A stretch of DNA of 60,362 nucleotides from Rhizobium sp. Q54. Its GTDB lineage: Bacteria > Pseudomonadota > Alphaproteobacteria > Rhizobiales > Xanthobacteraceae. Within the stretch, counting starts at the first letter, position 1; the number at the start of each line of letters is the position of its first letter. The position numbers and the translations under genes are program-made. The notes under the pieces are model-generated. The model saw only the letters and a list, made by a program, of their open reading frames with translations, did no database searches and was not told the origin of the DNA. Where the stretch lies: positions 1 to 60,362 of the forward strand of contig CAMAUC010000015.1 in NCBI GenBank assembly GCA_945861265.1, given 5' to 3'. This document shows positions 28,567 to 36,861 of the stretch, piece after piece.

Positions 28567-29915
28567 TTTTTGCCCCGCATCCCGAGCACGCGGTCGACCA
28601 TCTCACCGGCGACGCCGAGATAGTTCGCCGGATCGACGAGCTTCTCCAGCCCCTTGCGGTCGATGTGCTTGGCGATTTCCTTGTCTTCGGCCAGCAGATC
28701 GATCAGCGGCCGGCCGGTCTTCACCACCTCGCGGCAGATGTCATAGACATGGTCGTGCGCATAATTGCGGCCGAGCATCGGCCCCAGCCCCATCATCACG
28801 GCTTCCGACATGATCAGGCCTTTGGTGATCATCAGGTTCTCCGCCATCTTCTTCTCGTTGACCTGCAGGCCCTCGAGCACGAAGCGGGTCTGCGCCAGCG
28901 CGCCGGCCGACAGCATGAAGATTTCCGGCAGCGCGATCCATTCGATTTCCCACGGGCCGGTGGCACGCTCGTGATCCTCGACCATCGCTTCCAGCAACGC
29001 GGCGCTCAGCTGCTTGACCATTGCCGTCTGCGCCGTGATGTACACGCTCGAAATCGGATTGCGCTTTTGCGGCATCGTCGAGGATGAACCGCGGCCGGCA
29101 TGGAACGGCTCGAAGACTTCCTCGACCTCGGTCTGCATCAAGAGCTTGACGTCGAGCGCGACCTTGCCGCACGAGCCGGTGGCCAGCCCGAGAAAGCAGC
29201 CGACCTCGGCGATCGTGTCGCGCACCGTGTGCCACGAGATCGCCGGCTGGCCGAGCTTCAATTCCTTCATCAGCTCGACCTGGCACTTGAGGCCCTCGGT
29301 GCCGAGCGACGACAGCGTGCCGGCGGCGCCTCCAAACTCACCGACCTCGACACGTTTGCGCAATTCGGCAAGCCGCTCTTTATGCCGCTCGAAGCCGGCG
29401 AGAATGGTCGCCATCTTGTAGCCGAAGGTGATCGGCACGGCCTGTTGCAGGTTGGAGCGGCCGGCCATCGGCAGGTCGCGGTATTTCTTCGCCAGCGCGG
29501 CGAGCGCGTCGCAGATGCCGTTGATTTCCTTGTCGACGATGTCGAGCGACTCGCGGATCTGCAACACGGTGGCGGTGTCGGTGATGTCCTGCGTGGTCGC
29601 GCCCCAGTGCGACCATTCGCCGAGCTTGTCCTTGCACAATTTGACCAGCTGCTGGACCACCGGCAGCACCGGATAGCCGATGCGCTCGGTCGCTTCCTTC
29701 AGCTTCGCCATGTCGTAATCCTTGGCGTCGCAATGCTTGACGATCTCGTCGCAGGCTTCCTGCGGGATGATCTTCAGCCGCGCTTGCGCCACCGCCAGCG
29801 CCTTCTCGAAATCGAGATATTTCTGCACCCGGTTTTCATCGGACCAGACCGCCCGCATCGCCGGCGTGGTGAAAATGTCGCGAAAGACCGCGGAATCGAG
29901 ATAGGTGGAGGGCAT
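28563..29915 (-). CDS. Aspartase/fumarase-superfamily lyase (PurB/PcaB-like), catabolic type
   Basis: A 450-residue homotetramer-type lyase. The superfamily signature is GSSSTMPQKRNP (276-287), with HWGATTQDITDT at 103-114 and AGRSNLQQAVPITFGYK at 151-167 as the other active-site regions. Databases would tend to call it adenylosuccinate lyase, but the purine enzyme usually has GSSAMPHKRNP and a TSSDVxDT-type motif; GATTQD is closer to 3-carboxymuconate cycloisomerase. Context with RidA, a C-C-type hydrolase and an ABC importer argues for catabolism. It is divergent from ridA. The true substrate is unknown. Confidence 0.8.
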   Translation of the reverse strand: MPSTYLDSAVFRDIFTTPAMRAVWSDENRVQKYLDFEKALAVAQARLKIIPQEACDEIVKHCDAKDYDMAKLKEATERIGYPVLPVVQQLVKLCKDKLGEWSHWGATTQDITDTATVLQIRESLDIVDKEINGICDALAALAKKYRDLPMAGRSNLQQAVPITFGYKMATILAGFERHKERLAELRKRVEVGEFGGAAGTLSSLGTEGLKCQVELMKELKLGQPAISWHTVRDTIAEVGCFLGLATGSCGKVALDVKLLMQTEVEEVFEPFHAGRGSSSTMPQKRNPISSVYITAQTAMVKQLSAALLEAMVEDHERATGPWEIEWIALPEIFMLSAGALAQTRFVLEGLQVNEKKMAENLMITKGLIMSEAVMMGLGPMLGRNYAHDHVYDICREVVKTGRPLIDLLAEDKEIAKHIDRKGLEKLVDPANYLGVAGEMVDRVLGMRGKN

Positions 29916-29964
29916 CGGGGGCTCCTTGGGACTATGCGCGGCTGTGCTAACCTAAGCGGCAAGG

Positions 29965-29983
29965 TCATGACAAGTTTCATGAC
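29965..29983. promoter_or_regulatory. Direct repeat TCATGAC x2, candidate operator
   Basis: TCATGAC at 29965-29971 and 29977-29983, 12 bp apart and each containing the palindrome TCATGA, lie in the 94-bp spacer between the divergent lyase and ridA genes. A shared regulator site is plausible, but no regulator gene is adjacent. Confidence 0.3.
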
Positions 29984-30009
29984 AGACCAATCGTCAGGGG
30001 AGCCGCACC

Positions 30010-30465
30010 ATGAATATCAATACCAAGCCATCGCCGGGTTTCACGCTGGAGCCGGTCCACCCCAAGCCGGAACAGGCCCATACCATGCCCTATGCCCCGG
30101 CGGTGCATATCGTCGGTGCCTGCGACTTGATGTTCCTGTCGGGAGCGACGCCGTCGCCACTCTATCACCAGCACCCGCATGTCGATGCCGAGCACATCCA
30201 CCCGCATTCGATCGAGGAGCAAACCGACCGCGCGATGGAAGCAATCAAGTCGATCCTCGATCACGTCGGCGCGGACTGGCGCGATGTCGTCAAGGTGACG
30301 AAATATCTCACCGATTTCCGCGAAGCCGACGCCATGCACAAGACCATGCACAAATATTTCGGCGACTGGCGGCCGGCCTCGACGACGGTCTGCATCAATT
30401 CACTGTCGTCGCCCGGCGCACGCATCGAGCTGGACATGATCGTGGCAGTAAAGAAGAAGGCTTAA
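30010..30465 (+). CDS. RidA (YjgF) family deaminase
   Basis: A 151-residue protein of the RidA fold (homotrimer; hydrolyses reactive enamines/imines). DLMFLSGATPSP, EEQTDRAMEAIKSILDHVGADWRDVVKVTKYLTD and the C-terminal GARIELDMIVAV match the family. The usual catalytic arginine in the ARP/NRxx region is replaced by the DWRPASTTVCINSL segment, where R is present. About 25 N-terminal residues and a histidine-rich loop (YHQHPHVDAEHIHPH) are additional to housekeeping RidA. That suggests a pathway-specific paralogue. GGGGAG precedes ATG 30010. Confidence 0.88.
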   Translation: MNINTKPSPGFTLEPVHPKPEQAHTMPYAPAVHIVGACDLMFLSGATPSPLYHQHPHVDAEHIHPHSIEEQTDRAMEAIKSILDHVGADWRDVVKVTKYLTDFREADAMHKTMHKYFGDWRPASTTVCINSLSSPGARIELDMIVAVKKKA

Positions 30466-30466
30466 C

Positions 30467-31528
30467 CTACCCCAGCTTCTCTTTCATCCAGTCGGCGCTT
30501 TGCGAGCGCCAACGATAGCCGCGGTTATTGGCGATGTGGTTGCCGTCGTCGATCATCATCAACTCGACCGGACCCTTGACCTCGCGCGCCAGGCGTTCGG
30601 CATCGGCCGGCGGAATAATGCGGTCGCGCCGCCCGTTGACGATGAACATCGGGCAGGTGATGTTCCCGGCGACGCCTTCCAGCGACAGGGTCATCGCATT
30701 TTTCTTGCCGTCTTCCTGCGTCTTGGCGTGGCTGCGCACGCGGAACGCCTCGCGCGTCAGGTCCGGCAGGCCGTCCCAGGCCGCGCCCATGTTGAACGGA
30801 CCGCCAAGCGCGATGCAGGCCTTGATGCGCTTGTCGAAAGCGGCGGCGCGCGGCGCGTAATAGCCGCCGAGACTGACGCCCCACATGCCGACACGGTTGC
30901 TGTCGAGGTCGGCGCGCGTGCCGATAAAATCGATCACCGCCTTCACCGGCGCTTCATAGTCGCCGCGAATGGCGAGATCGTATTGCGCCTCGCCCTGACC
31001 CGGACCGTCGAACACAAGAATGGCGATGCCGCGCGCCAGAAACGGCGCCTCATAGGCCTCGGTCTCTTCCTTGGTCGAGTCGAGCCCGACCGCCATCACC
31101 ATCACCGGCGGCTTGGTCACGCCAGCGGGTTTGCGCAGGATGCCATAGAGCTTGCCGCCTTCGTAGGGGATCGCGACGCGCTCGCCCGGCGGCGTCAGAT
31201 AAGGCAACGCCGCGTTGCGGCAGTCGATCGCCTTCTTATGCGCGACCTTCATCTGCGGCACATCGTTGACGAACAGGAACGCGGCGAAATGATAATAGAC
31301 GCCGGCGCGCTGGAAGGCTTCGCCGGCGGTGAGGAAATGCTTTTTCGCCATCGCCTCCTGCGCCACCTTTTCGTGATGCGCGGCGCGCGCCGACCAGGCG
31401 CTGCACCAGTCGTCGTAGGATTTCATCGACGCGGTGACTTCCTCGAAGTCGGTGAGCACGACGCCATTGGCGACGAAACGCGCGCCCCAATGGGCGACCG
31501 CCGAATTCAGCACGGGATCGGATGACAT
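30467..31528 (-). CDS. Alpha/beta hydrolase of the 2,6-dihydropseudooxynicotine hydrolase-like group
   Basis: A 353-residue enzyme. A helical N-terminal cap region (about 1-110; AAHHEKVAQEAMAKKHFLTAGEAFQRAGVYYHFA) precedes the hydrolase core. The nucleophile elbow is GVSLGG (S about 224), the acid region is VNGRRDRIIPP and the histidine region is DDGNHIANN. The long helical N-terminus and the layout resemble C-C bond hydrolases acting on 1,3-diketone-like intermediates. It is the last gene of the minus-strand ABC importer unit, so its substrate probably enters through that importer. Confidence 0.8.
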   Translation of the reverse strand: MSSDPVLNSAVAHWGARFVANGVVLTDFEEVTASMKSYDDWCSAWSARAAHHEKVAQEAMAKKHFLTAGEAFQRAGVYYHFAAFLFVNDVPQMKVAHKKAIDCRNAALPYLTPPGERVAIPYEGGKLYGILRKPAGVTKPPVMVMAVGLDSTKEETEAYEAPFLARGIAILVFDGPGQGEAQYDLAIRGDYEAPVKAVIDFIGTRADLDSNRVGMWGVSLGGYYAPRAAAFDKRIKACIALGGPFNMGAAWDGLPDLTREAFRVRSHAKTQEDGKKNAMTLSLEGVAGNITCPMFIVNGRRDRIIPPADAERLAREVKGPVELMMIDDGNHIANNRGYRWRSQSADWMKEKLG

Positions 31529-31569
31529 GATACTTCCTTGGACGTTTCTTGTGGGGCGTTGAGACGGAC

Positions 31570-32382
31570 TTATCGTTCCCGCCGGTACCAGGGCATGAAC
31601 CGTTTGGTCGCCCAGAACACCAGCAATTCGAAGCAGACGCCGAAGGCGGCGAGCAGCAGCACGCCGACGAAGGCTTCAGAATGTTTGTACGAGCGCGAAT
31701 TGTACAGGATGTAATAGCCGAGCCCGCCGATCGACAGGAAGAACTCGGCGATCACCGCGCCGATCAGCGCGCGACCGGCCGCCAGCCGGAAACCGGCCAG
31801 CAGATAAGGCATCGACGCCGGCAGCACGACGCCGAACAAGACGCTCATTTTGTTGGCGCGATAGGCGCGCGACACTTCGAGATATTCGCGCGGGACCGAA
31901 CGCGCGCCGTCGGCGACGTTCATGACGATGGAAAAGATCGCGGCGAAGATGATGGTGGCGATGCGCGTCGCCGGCGAATAACCGAACCACAGCGAAAACA
32001 GCGGCAGCACCACAACCATCGGCATGGCGAAGAAACCATTGACGTAATGCCCGACGCTGCGTTCGAACAGCCGGCTGCGGCCGAGAAAAAGGCCGAACAC
32101 GGTGCCGAACACCAGCGCGATGGCGAGACCTTCGGCAACCGCCGCCAATGTACTGCCGGTCGCGGTGAGGAAGGCCGGATCGACGATGACGCGCGGGATC
32201 GCCATCAGCACTGTGCTCGGCTTGGCGACATAAGGCGGCGCCAGCCAGCGGACGATGAATTCCCAGCCGAGCACGAGCACGACGCCGACGATGAAACGCG
32301 GCCAGAAGGTGCCGGGCAGACGCGGCGCGGCGAGCTTGGCGGATGCAGCGGGCGCGGCCGCGACAGTGACGGAGGAATTCAT
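31570..32382 (-). CDS. ABC transporter permease (SsuC/TauC-like)
   Basis: A 270-residue inner-membrane permease with about six helices and the EAA-type loop VPREYLEVSRAYRANKMSVLFGVVLP, which docks on the ATPase. ATG 32382 was chosen: it begins five bases after the stop of the upstream permease, whereas the longer ORF would overlap it. Together with the second permease, the binding protein and the ATPase it forms a nitrate/sulfonate/taurine-type importer. The two unlike permeases suggest a heterodimeric pore. Confidence 0.9.
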   Translation of the reverse strand: MNSSVTVAAAPAASAKLAAPRLPGTFWPRFIVGVVLVLGWEFIVRWLAPPYVAKPSTVLMAIPRVIVDPAFLTATGSTLAAVAEGLAIALVFGTVFGLFLGRSRLFERSVGHYVNGFFAMPMVVVLPLFSLWFGYSPATRIATIIFAAIFSIVMNVADGARSVPREYLEVSRAYRANKMSVLFGVVLPASMPYLLAGFRLAAGRALIGAVIAEFFLSIGGLGYYILYNSRSYKHSEAFVGVLLLAAFGVCFELLVFWATKRFMPWYRRER

Positions 32383-32386
32383 TGGC

Positions 32387-33139
32387 CTACTGTCTCCAGC
32401 GCGCGAAGTGCTGTTCGATGACAAGCCCCGCCCGCATCAAGGCGACGCCGATCAGCGCGATCACCAGCACCGAGGCGAAGACGCCGGCGGTGTCGAAATT
32501 CTGCGACGCGGTCATGATCAACTGGCCGAGCCCGGTCGAACTCAGGAAAAACTCTGCGGCGATCATGCCGACCAGCGCGCGGCCGATCGCCTGGCGCACG
32601 CCCGTCATCGCGTAGGGTAGCGTGTAGGGCACCATGACGTCGCGCCACAGCGCCCATTCGGTCGAGCGGAACGATTGCGCCACCTCGATCAGCTCTGGCT
32701 TGATCGAGCGCGCGCCTTCGACCGTGTTGTAGATCACCGGAAACACCGCGAACAGGAACACCACCAGCACCTTCGGCGCGAAGCCGAAGCCCATCATCGA
32801 CAGGATGAACGGGATCAGCGCCACCATCGGCGTCGCGTACAAGATCATGATGTAGGGCTCGACGCCGATGCGCAGCACGCGCACGCGCGCCAGCAGCATG
32901 CCGAGCGGCATGCCGACGGCCAGCGAAAGCATGAACCCGGTCAAGAACAGTTCGGCGGAATCGAAAAACTGGCGGATGAATTCGCCGGTCAGCAGCAGTT
33001 GCCACAGCGCCTTGATGGTCACCGAGAACGGGACCATGAAGGCCTGGCTGGTCGAACGCCCGGCGATCTCCCAGATGGCGATGCCGGCGGCGATGCTGAT
33101 CCAGAACGGAGCGTGACGGCGGAGGGCGGTGTTGAGCAC
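32387..33139 (-). CDS. ABC transporter permease (SsuC/TauC-like)
   Basis: A 250-residue permease, first of the two. Membrane helices surround the EAA-type loop IKPELIEVAQSFRSTEWALWRDVMVPYTLPY; FFLSSTGLGQLI matches the paralogue's FFLSIGGLGYYI. It is separated from the upstream binding-protein gene by 163 bp containing palindromic repeats, and from the next permease by five bases. Confidence 0.9.
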   Translation of the reverse strand: MLNTALRRHAPFWISIAAGIAIWEIAGRSTSQAFMVPFSVTIKALWQLLLTGEFIRQFFDSAELFLTGFMLSLAVGMPLGMLLARVRVLRIGVEPYIMILYATPMVALIPFILSMMGFGFAPKVLVVFLFAVFPVIYNTVEGARSIKPELIEVAQSFRSTEWALWRDVMVPYTLPYAMTGVRQAIGRALVGMIAAEFFLSSTGLGQLIMTASQNFDTAGVFASVLVIALIGVALMRAGLVIEQHFARWRQ

Positions 33140-33160
33140 TTAAATCATACCTATTCGGTG

Positions 33161-33252
33161 TCATCGTCCGCGAAGGCGGACGATCCCGGCAATCGCAGTG
33201 TTTCGATTCATCCCGGCAAGCGGGCGAGCTGGATCCCCGCCTTCGCGGGGAT
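33161..33252. repeat. Composite palindromic repeats in the ABC importer operon
   Basis: ATCGTCCGC-GAAG-GCGGACGAT (33163-33184) and ATCCCCGC-CTTC-GCGGGGAT (33233-33252) are two strong hairpins of the common CCCCGCGAAGGCGGGG kind, joined by GTGTTTCGATTCATCCCGG. They lie between the binding-protein gene and the first permease gene in the middle of the operon. Confidence 0.85.
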
Positions 33253-33302
33253 GACATGCGGCTGGTTTGGCCGGCGCTTGCGGCGCCGGCCAAAGACAGA
33301 AG

Positions 33303-34301
33303 TTACTTCACCGTCGCGTTGGCGTCTTTCCAGATGCTGGCGTCGACGAACTTGTCGTAGGTCACCGCTTCCTTGTCCGGCTTGATCGCGCCGATCTTCT
33401 TCATCAAAGCGGAAACCGCGTCGATCTTGGCTTTCGGCAGGCCGTCATCTTTGATCGCCCAGATGTCGTTGGCGAGGAACTCCTTCAACGCCGCCTTGGC
33501 GACATCCTTGTTGTGGCCGGTGACCGTGGCTGCGTCGGCGACGACGTCGGCGTTCTTCGGGTCCTGCATGAAACGCGCGGCCTCGATCATGCCGGCGACC
33601 GACTTGACCACCGCGTCGCGCTTGGCGGCGAGATTGTCCTTGCGCACCACCAGCGACAGATAGTGGCTGTTCGGATCGGTGTTCTTCATCGCCAACATGA
33701 TGTTCAGCTTCTTGCCCTGCGCCTCGATGGCGGCGAGATCGTCGAGATGCAACACGGCGTATTTCAGCCGGCCGGCGATGAGCGCCGGACCGGGGCCGGA
33801 ACCGAGCGCGACCTGCTTGGTGTCGTCGATCTTGACGCCGTCGCAGCTGATCAGCATCGAGCGCAACGCCACCGAGCGCGCGCCGCCGACCGAGTCGACG
33901 CCGACGTCCTGGTCTTTGAGATCCTTGCAGGTCTTGCCGGTTTCGGTCGAGCCGATCACCCAGTCCGGATTGGGCATGCCGAACACCGCGACCAGCGGCA
34001 CGTCGGCATTGGATACCTGGTTGATCACCGGCGGGGTCGGCGACCACGCCATGTCGACATCGCCGGCCACCACCGCGCGCGCCGCGGCGGTGCCGTTATC
34101 GAACGGACGAATTTCGACATTGGCGCCGTGCTTCTTGAAGAAGCCCTGCTTCTCGGCGACGTAGACAAGCGTCGTCGAATAGACCGGCGGAATGCCGGGC
34201 ACCGCGATGGTCACTTTCGGGCTCTGCGCGACGGCGGCGCCGGACAGCGCGCTCGCCAGAAGGGCGGCGCCGACGGTCGCTAAAAGCGTTCTACGAAACA
34301 T
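33303..34301 (-). CDS. ABC transporter substrate-binding protein (NMT1/SsuA-like)
   Basis: A 332-residue periplasmic protein with a signal peptide to about residue 26 (SALSGAAVAQ). The mature part has the two-lobed NMT1 pattern: YVAEKQGFFKKHGANVEIRPFDNGTAAARAVVAGDVDMAWSP and QDVGVDSVGGARSV. Family ligands are sulfonates, nitrate, pyrimidine precursors or aromatic acids; none can be chosen here. ATG 34301 has GGAGG eight bases upstream, which decides the start over the in-frame codon at 34316. Confidence 0.9.
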   Translation of the reverse strand: MFRRTLLATVGAALLASALSGAAVAQSPKVTIAVPGIPPVYSTTLVYVAEKQGFFKKHGANVEIRPFDNGTAAARAVVAGDVDMAWSPTPPVINQVSNADVPLVAVFGMPNPDWVIGSTETGKTCKDLKDQDVGVDSVGGARSVALRSMLISCDGVKIDDTKQVALGSGPGPALIAGRLKYAVLHLDDLAAIEAQGKKLNIMLAMKNTDPNSHYLSLVVRKDNLAAKRDAVVKSVAGMIEAARFMQDPKNADVVADAATVTGHNKDVAKAALKEFLANDIWAIKDDGLPKAKIDAVSALMKKIGAIKPDKEAVTYDKFVDASIWKDANATVK

Positions 34302-34329
34302 TGAGAAATCCTCCATTGGTGTGTTCAGG

Positions 34330-34353
34330 CTTCTTGTTCAGCTTCTTGTTCAG
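34330..34353. repeat. 12-bp perfect tandem duplication at the end of the ATPase gene
   Basis: CTTCTTGTTCAG occurs twice in tandem (34330-34341 and 34342-34353). The second copy contains the ATPase stop codon (TGA on the minus strand, 34350-34352), so the duplication only lengthens the spacer to the binding-protein gene. Confidence 0.9.
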
Positions 34354-35366
34354 CGTTCGAGAACGAATTCGGCTTCGCGCGCCTCGGCCATCAAGGTGCT
34401 CCAGACCCGCTCGCGCAACACGGCGAAGCGCGGATGCTGCAGCGTTTCGCGCGTGCGCGGCTCCGGCAGATCGATGGTGATGGTTTCGTGGATGCTCGAC
34501 GGCCGGCCTTTCAATACGATGACGCGGTGGCCGAGCAGCACGGCTTCCTCGATCGAATGGGTGACGAACACCATCGCCGTCGGGCGCTCCTGCCAGATGC
34601 GCAGCAGCTCGAACTGCAAGATCTCGCGCGTCTGCGCATCGACCGCCGCGAACGGCTCGTCCATCAGCAGCACGTTGGGCTCGACGGCGAGCGCGCGCGC
34701 CAGGCCGCAGCGCTGCTGCATGCCGCCCGACATTTGATAGGGAAATGCATTCTCGAAACCGGCGAGACCGACGAGTTTGATGAACTCCGGTACCTTGCGC
34801 GCGATCTCCGCCTTGGGCGCGCCGGCCATGCGCAGGCCATAGGCGACGTTTTCCGACACGGTCTTCCACGGAAACAGGCCGAAGTGCTGGAACACCATGG
34901 CGACGCCAGCGATCGGTTCGGTCACTCGCGTATCGCCAACCAGGATCTCGCCAACATCGTGCGGCAGCAGCCCGTCGATGCAACGCAGCAGCGTGGTCTT
35001 GCCGCAGCCGGACGGCCCGACAATGGCGACGATTTCGCGCTTGCCGACGTCGAAGTTGATGTTCTTGAACACTTCGAGCGCGCCGTAATGCTTGCCGAGG
35101 CCGCGCACGCGGATACGCGGTTCGCCGTCATCCCCGGCCTTGGCCGCCGTCTGCTGTTGGGTCACGTGTGGGCTCACTTGTTGACTGACTGCTTGTTGAC
35201 TGACTGCTTTTCGGCCCGGCTTGAAAGGCCCGGTCGCAAGGTCGGCTGAATTGATGCGCGGCGTCGATGTCGGCGTACTCTCTTCCCGATTGTCATGCGG
35301 AGCCGGTTGCGGTCGAAACGAGTTTCCGCCGCCGGCGCTTCTACCATGTTGCCGCATCGACCGCAC
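34350..35366 (-). CDS. ABC transporter ATP-binding protein (SsuB/TauB-like)
   Basis: A protein of up to 338 residues. Walker A GPSGCGKTT, Q-loop VFQHFGLFPW, signature MSGGMQQR, Walker B VLLMDEPFAAVD and switch histidine VTHSIEEA are complete. The nucleotide-binding domain begins near RIRVRGLGKHYG, about 83 residues in. The first 80 residues are low-complexity and contain a duplicated AVSQQ. GTG at 35165 (VTQQQ) would give a normal family length, so the start is uncertain. It heads the minus-strand importer unit. Confidence 0.88.
   Translation of the reverse strand: MRSMRQHGRSAGGGNSFRPQPAPHDNREESTPTSTPRINSADLATGPFKPGRKAVSQQAVSQQVSPHVTQQQTAAKAGDDGEPRIRVRGLGKHYGALEVFKNINFDVGKREIVAIVGPSGCGKTTLLRCIDGLLPHDVGEILVGDTRVTEPIAGVAMVFQHFGLFPWKTVSENVAYGLRMAGAPKAEIARKVPEFIKLVGLAGFENAFPYQMSGGMQQRCGLARALAVEPNVLLMDEPFAAVDAQTREILQFELLRIWQERPTAMVFVTHSIEEAVLLGHRVIVLKGRPSSIHETITIDLPEPRTRETLQHPRFAVLRERVWSTLMAEAREAEFVLER
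35177..35206. repeat. 15-bp perfect tandem duplication in the ATPase N-terminal region
   Basis: CTTGTTGACTGACTG occurs twice in tandem (35177-35191 and 35192-35206). In the long ATPase reading frame it encodes AVSQQ-AVSQQ; if translation starts at GTG 35165 it is leader DNA instead. Confidence 0.9.
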
Positions 35367-35544
35367 GCGGGCAACGCCAACCGCACGTTGCCTAACGTCC
35401 TTTCAGCATTGGAAAATTCCGGCGGCGCGCGGCGCCTTGGGCGCTCGCCCCGGGCGCGGCCGCGGTGGCGCTAAAGAACTCTTTAACCATGCTCGCTTAA
35501 GCCTGAATGGTCCGTTTCCGCTTGTTTCATCGGGCCCCACCGTG

Positions 35545-36204
35545 ATGCGTCTCAAAGCCGTCCAAACGCTGGTTATCGTGGCCGCAAGCGTCTCGCTTGC
35601 CAGCTGCAATGTCACCAGCGACGTCGGTGGGCTGTTCTCCGGCAGATCCGATCACGCCGAGGTGCGCGGCGATATGCCACCGCCGCCATCCTCCACCGAA
35701 GTCACCGGTTCGATCGCACCGCGCGCAGGTGCCGAGCCGGCACGCGAGGCGATGGCGCAGGAACCCGCCCGCCGCGAACCGGCGCCCCAGGTGTCGGCAC
35801 CGGCCGCGACTGCCCCGGTCCTGCCGGGCGCCGACGGCAAGGACGATGTCAGCCGCGGCCGCGCCCTTTTCCGCGCCAGCAATTTCGCCGAGGCCGAGCT
35901 GGCCTTCGACCGCGCCGCCCGGATGAACCCGCGCGATCCCGAGGCCTGGCTTGGCCTCGCCGCCTGTTATGACCGCATGCGCCGCTTTGAACTCGCCGAT
36001 CGCGCCTATGTGCGGGCGGTGGCAATCAACGGCACGACGTCTGAGATTCTCAACAACCAGGGATTCTCTTATTTATTGCGCGGCGACCTGCCGCGCGCGC
36101 GCAACATGCTCACCGCCGCGCAGAAAAAGGATCCGGGCAATCAATACGTGCAGAACAATCTGCAAATGCTCGAGCAGAAAGAACGCGCCACCAAGGTGCA
36201 GTAG
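35545..36204 (+). CDS. TPR lipoprotein
   Basis: A 219-residue protein with a lipoprotein signal peptide: hydrophobic segment LVIVAASVSLASC ends in a lipobox with C21. A proline/alanine-rich linker runs to about residue 105, and TPR repeats then cover about 108-215 (GRALFRASNFAEAELAFDRAARMNPRD, EAWLGLAACYDRMRRFELADRAY, ILNNQGFSYLLRGDLPRARNML). It resembles TadD-type pilus-assembly lipoproteins, but no tad genes are in view. ATG 35545 was chosen because the in-frame region upstream to 35221 lacks any signal peptide. Confidence 0.85.
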   Translation: MRLKAVQTLVIVAASVSLASCNVTSDVGGLFSGRSDHAEVRGDMPPPPSSTEVTGSIAPRAGAEPAREAMAQEPARREPAPQVSAPAATAPVLPGADGKDDVSRGRALFRASNFAEAELAFDRAARMNPRDPEAWLGLAACYDRMRRFELADRAYVRAVAINGTTSEILNNQGFSYLLRGDLPRARNMLTAAQKKDPGNQYVQNNLQMLEQKERATKVQ

Positions 36205-36206
36205 CC

Positions 36207-36734
36207 TCAATAAGACGGCGGCCCCAGCATCGCGCCGGTGATCGAATAGCCCTCGGCGAGCGCTTTCGCCGCGATCGATGCGCAGGCCAGCGCGTCCGAA
36301 CCGGCGTCATGATGCTTCAAGTCGATGCCGAGCTGCTCTGACACGTAAGCCAGATTGGCCGGCTTGAACTTGAAATGCGTGCGCGCGATCCGCACCGTGC
36401 AGGCGAAGGGCGTTTCCGGTTTCGGCCGGCCGGCTTTGGCGCAACAGGTGAACAGCACCTTGCGGTCGAACGGCGCGTTATGCGCGACCAGATAGTCGGC
36501 ATCGCGCCAGTAATCGCGAAAGCCGTCCCAGACATCGCCGAAATCCGCCTCGTCTTTCACATCGTCCCAGGTGATGCCGTGGATATAAGTGAAGACGAAT
36601 TTGTCGCGCGGCGGCCGGATCAACCGCGCTTCGGTCCGGGCAATTTGGCCGTCCTCTATGGCGACAATGCCGAGCGCGCAGGCGCTGTCGGCGCCGAAAT
36701 CGGCGGTTTCAAAATCGATGGCGACGATTTTCAT
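36207..36734 (-). CDS. DEDDh-type 3'-5' exonuclease
   Basis: A 175-residue exonuclease of the RNase T / DNA polymerase III epsilon superfamily. The acidic residues are D7 and E9 (AIDFETA), D at AHNAPFDRKVL (motif II), and H-x-A-x-x-D in HHDAGSDALACA (motif III). It is a stand-alone domain without a polymerase-binding tail, so DNA repair or RNA trimming are both possible. It is convergent with the TPR lipoprotein gene, two bases apart. Confidence 0.9.
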   Translation of the reverse strand: MKIVAIDFETADFGADSACALGIVAIEDGQIARTEARLIRPPRDKFVFTYIHGITWDDVKDEADFGDVWDGFRDYWRDADYLVAHNAPFDRKVLFTCCAKAGRPKPETPFACTVRIARTHFKFKPANLAYVSEQLGIDLKHHDAGSDALACASIAAKALAEGYSITGAMLGPPSY

Positions 36735-36808
36735 GGCGGCAGGCTAGAGGTTTCCGGGCCGGCCTGAAACGCCGGAACGCGACTTTTCCCGTTATGCCTC
36801 CTCCGGTC

Positions 36809-36828
36809 ATCCCCGCGCAGGCGGGGAT
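36809..36828. repeat. CCCCGC/GCGGGG palindrome
   Basis: ATCCCCGC-GCAG-GCGGGGAT, followed by CCAGCACTTCC. The same stem occurs at 33233-33252. It is 75 bp upstream of the exonuclease start. Confidence 0.85.
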
Positions 36829-36861
36829 CCAGCACTTCCTTCACTCGCAAAGCTCTCCCCG

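Noticed and set aside
35484-35500. CtrA site upstream of the TPR lipoprotein
   Set aside because: Only one half-site (TTAACCAT) is present; the next TTAA is ten bases away, not seven.
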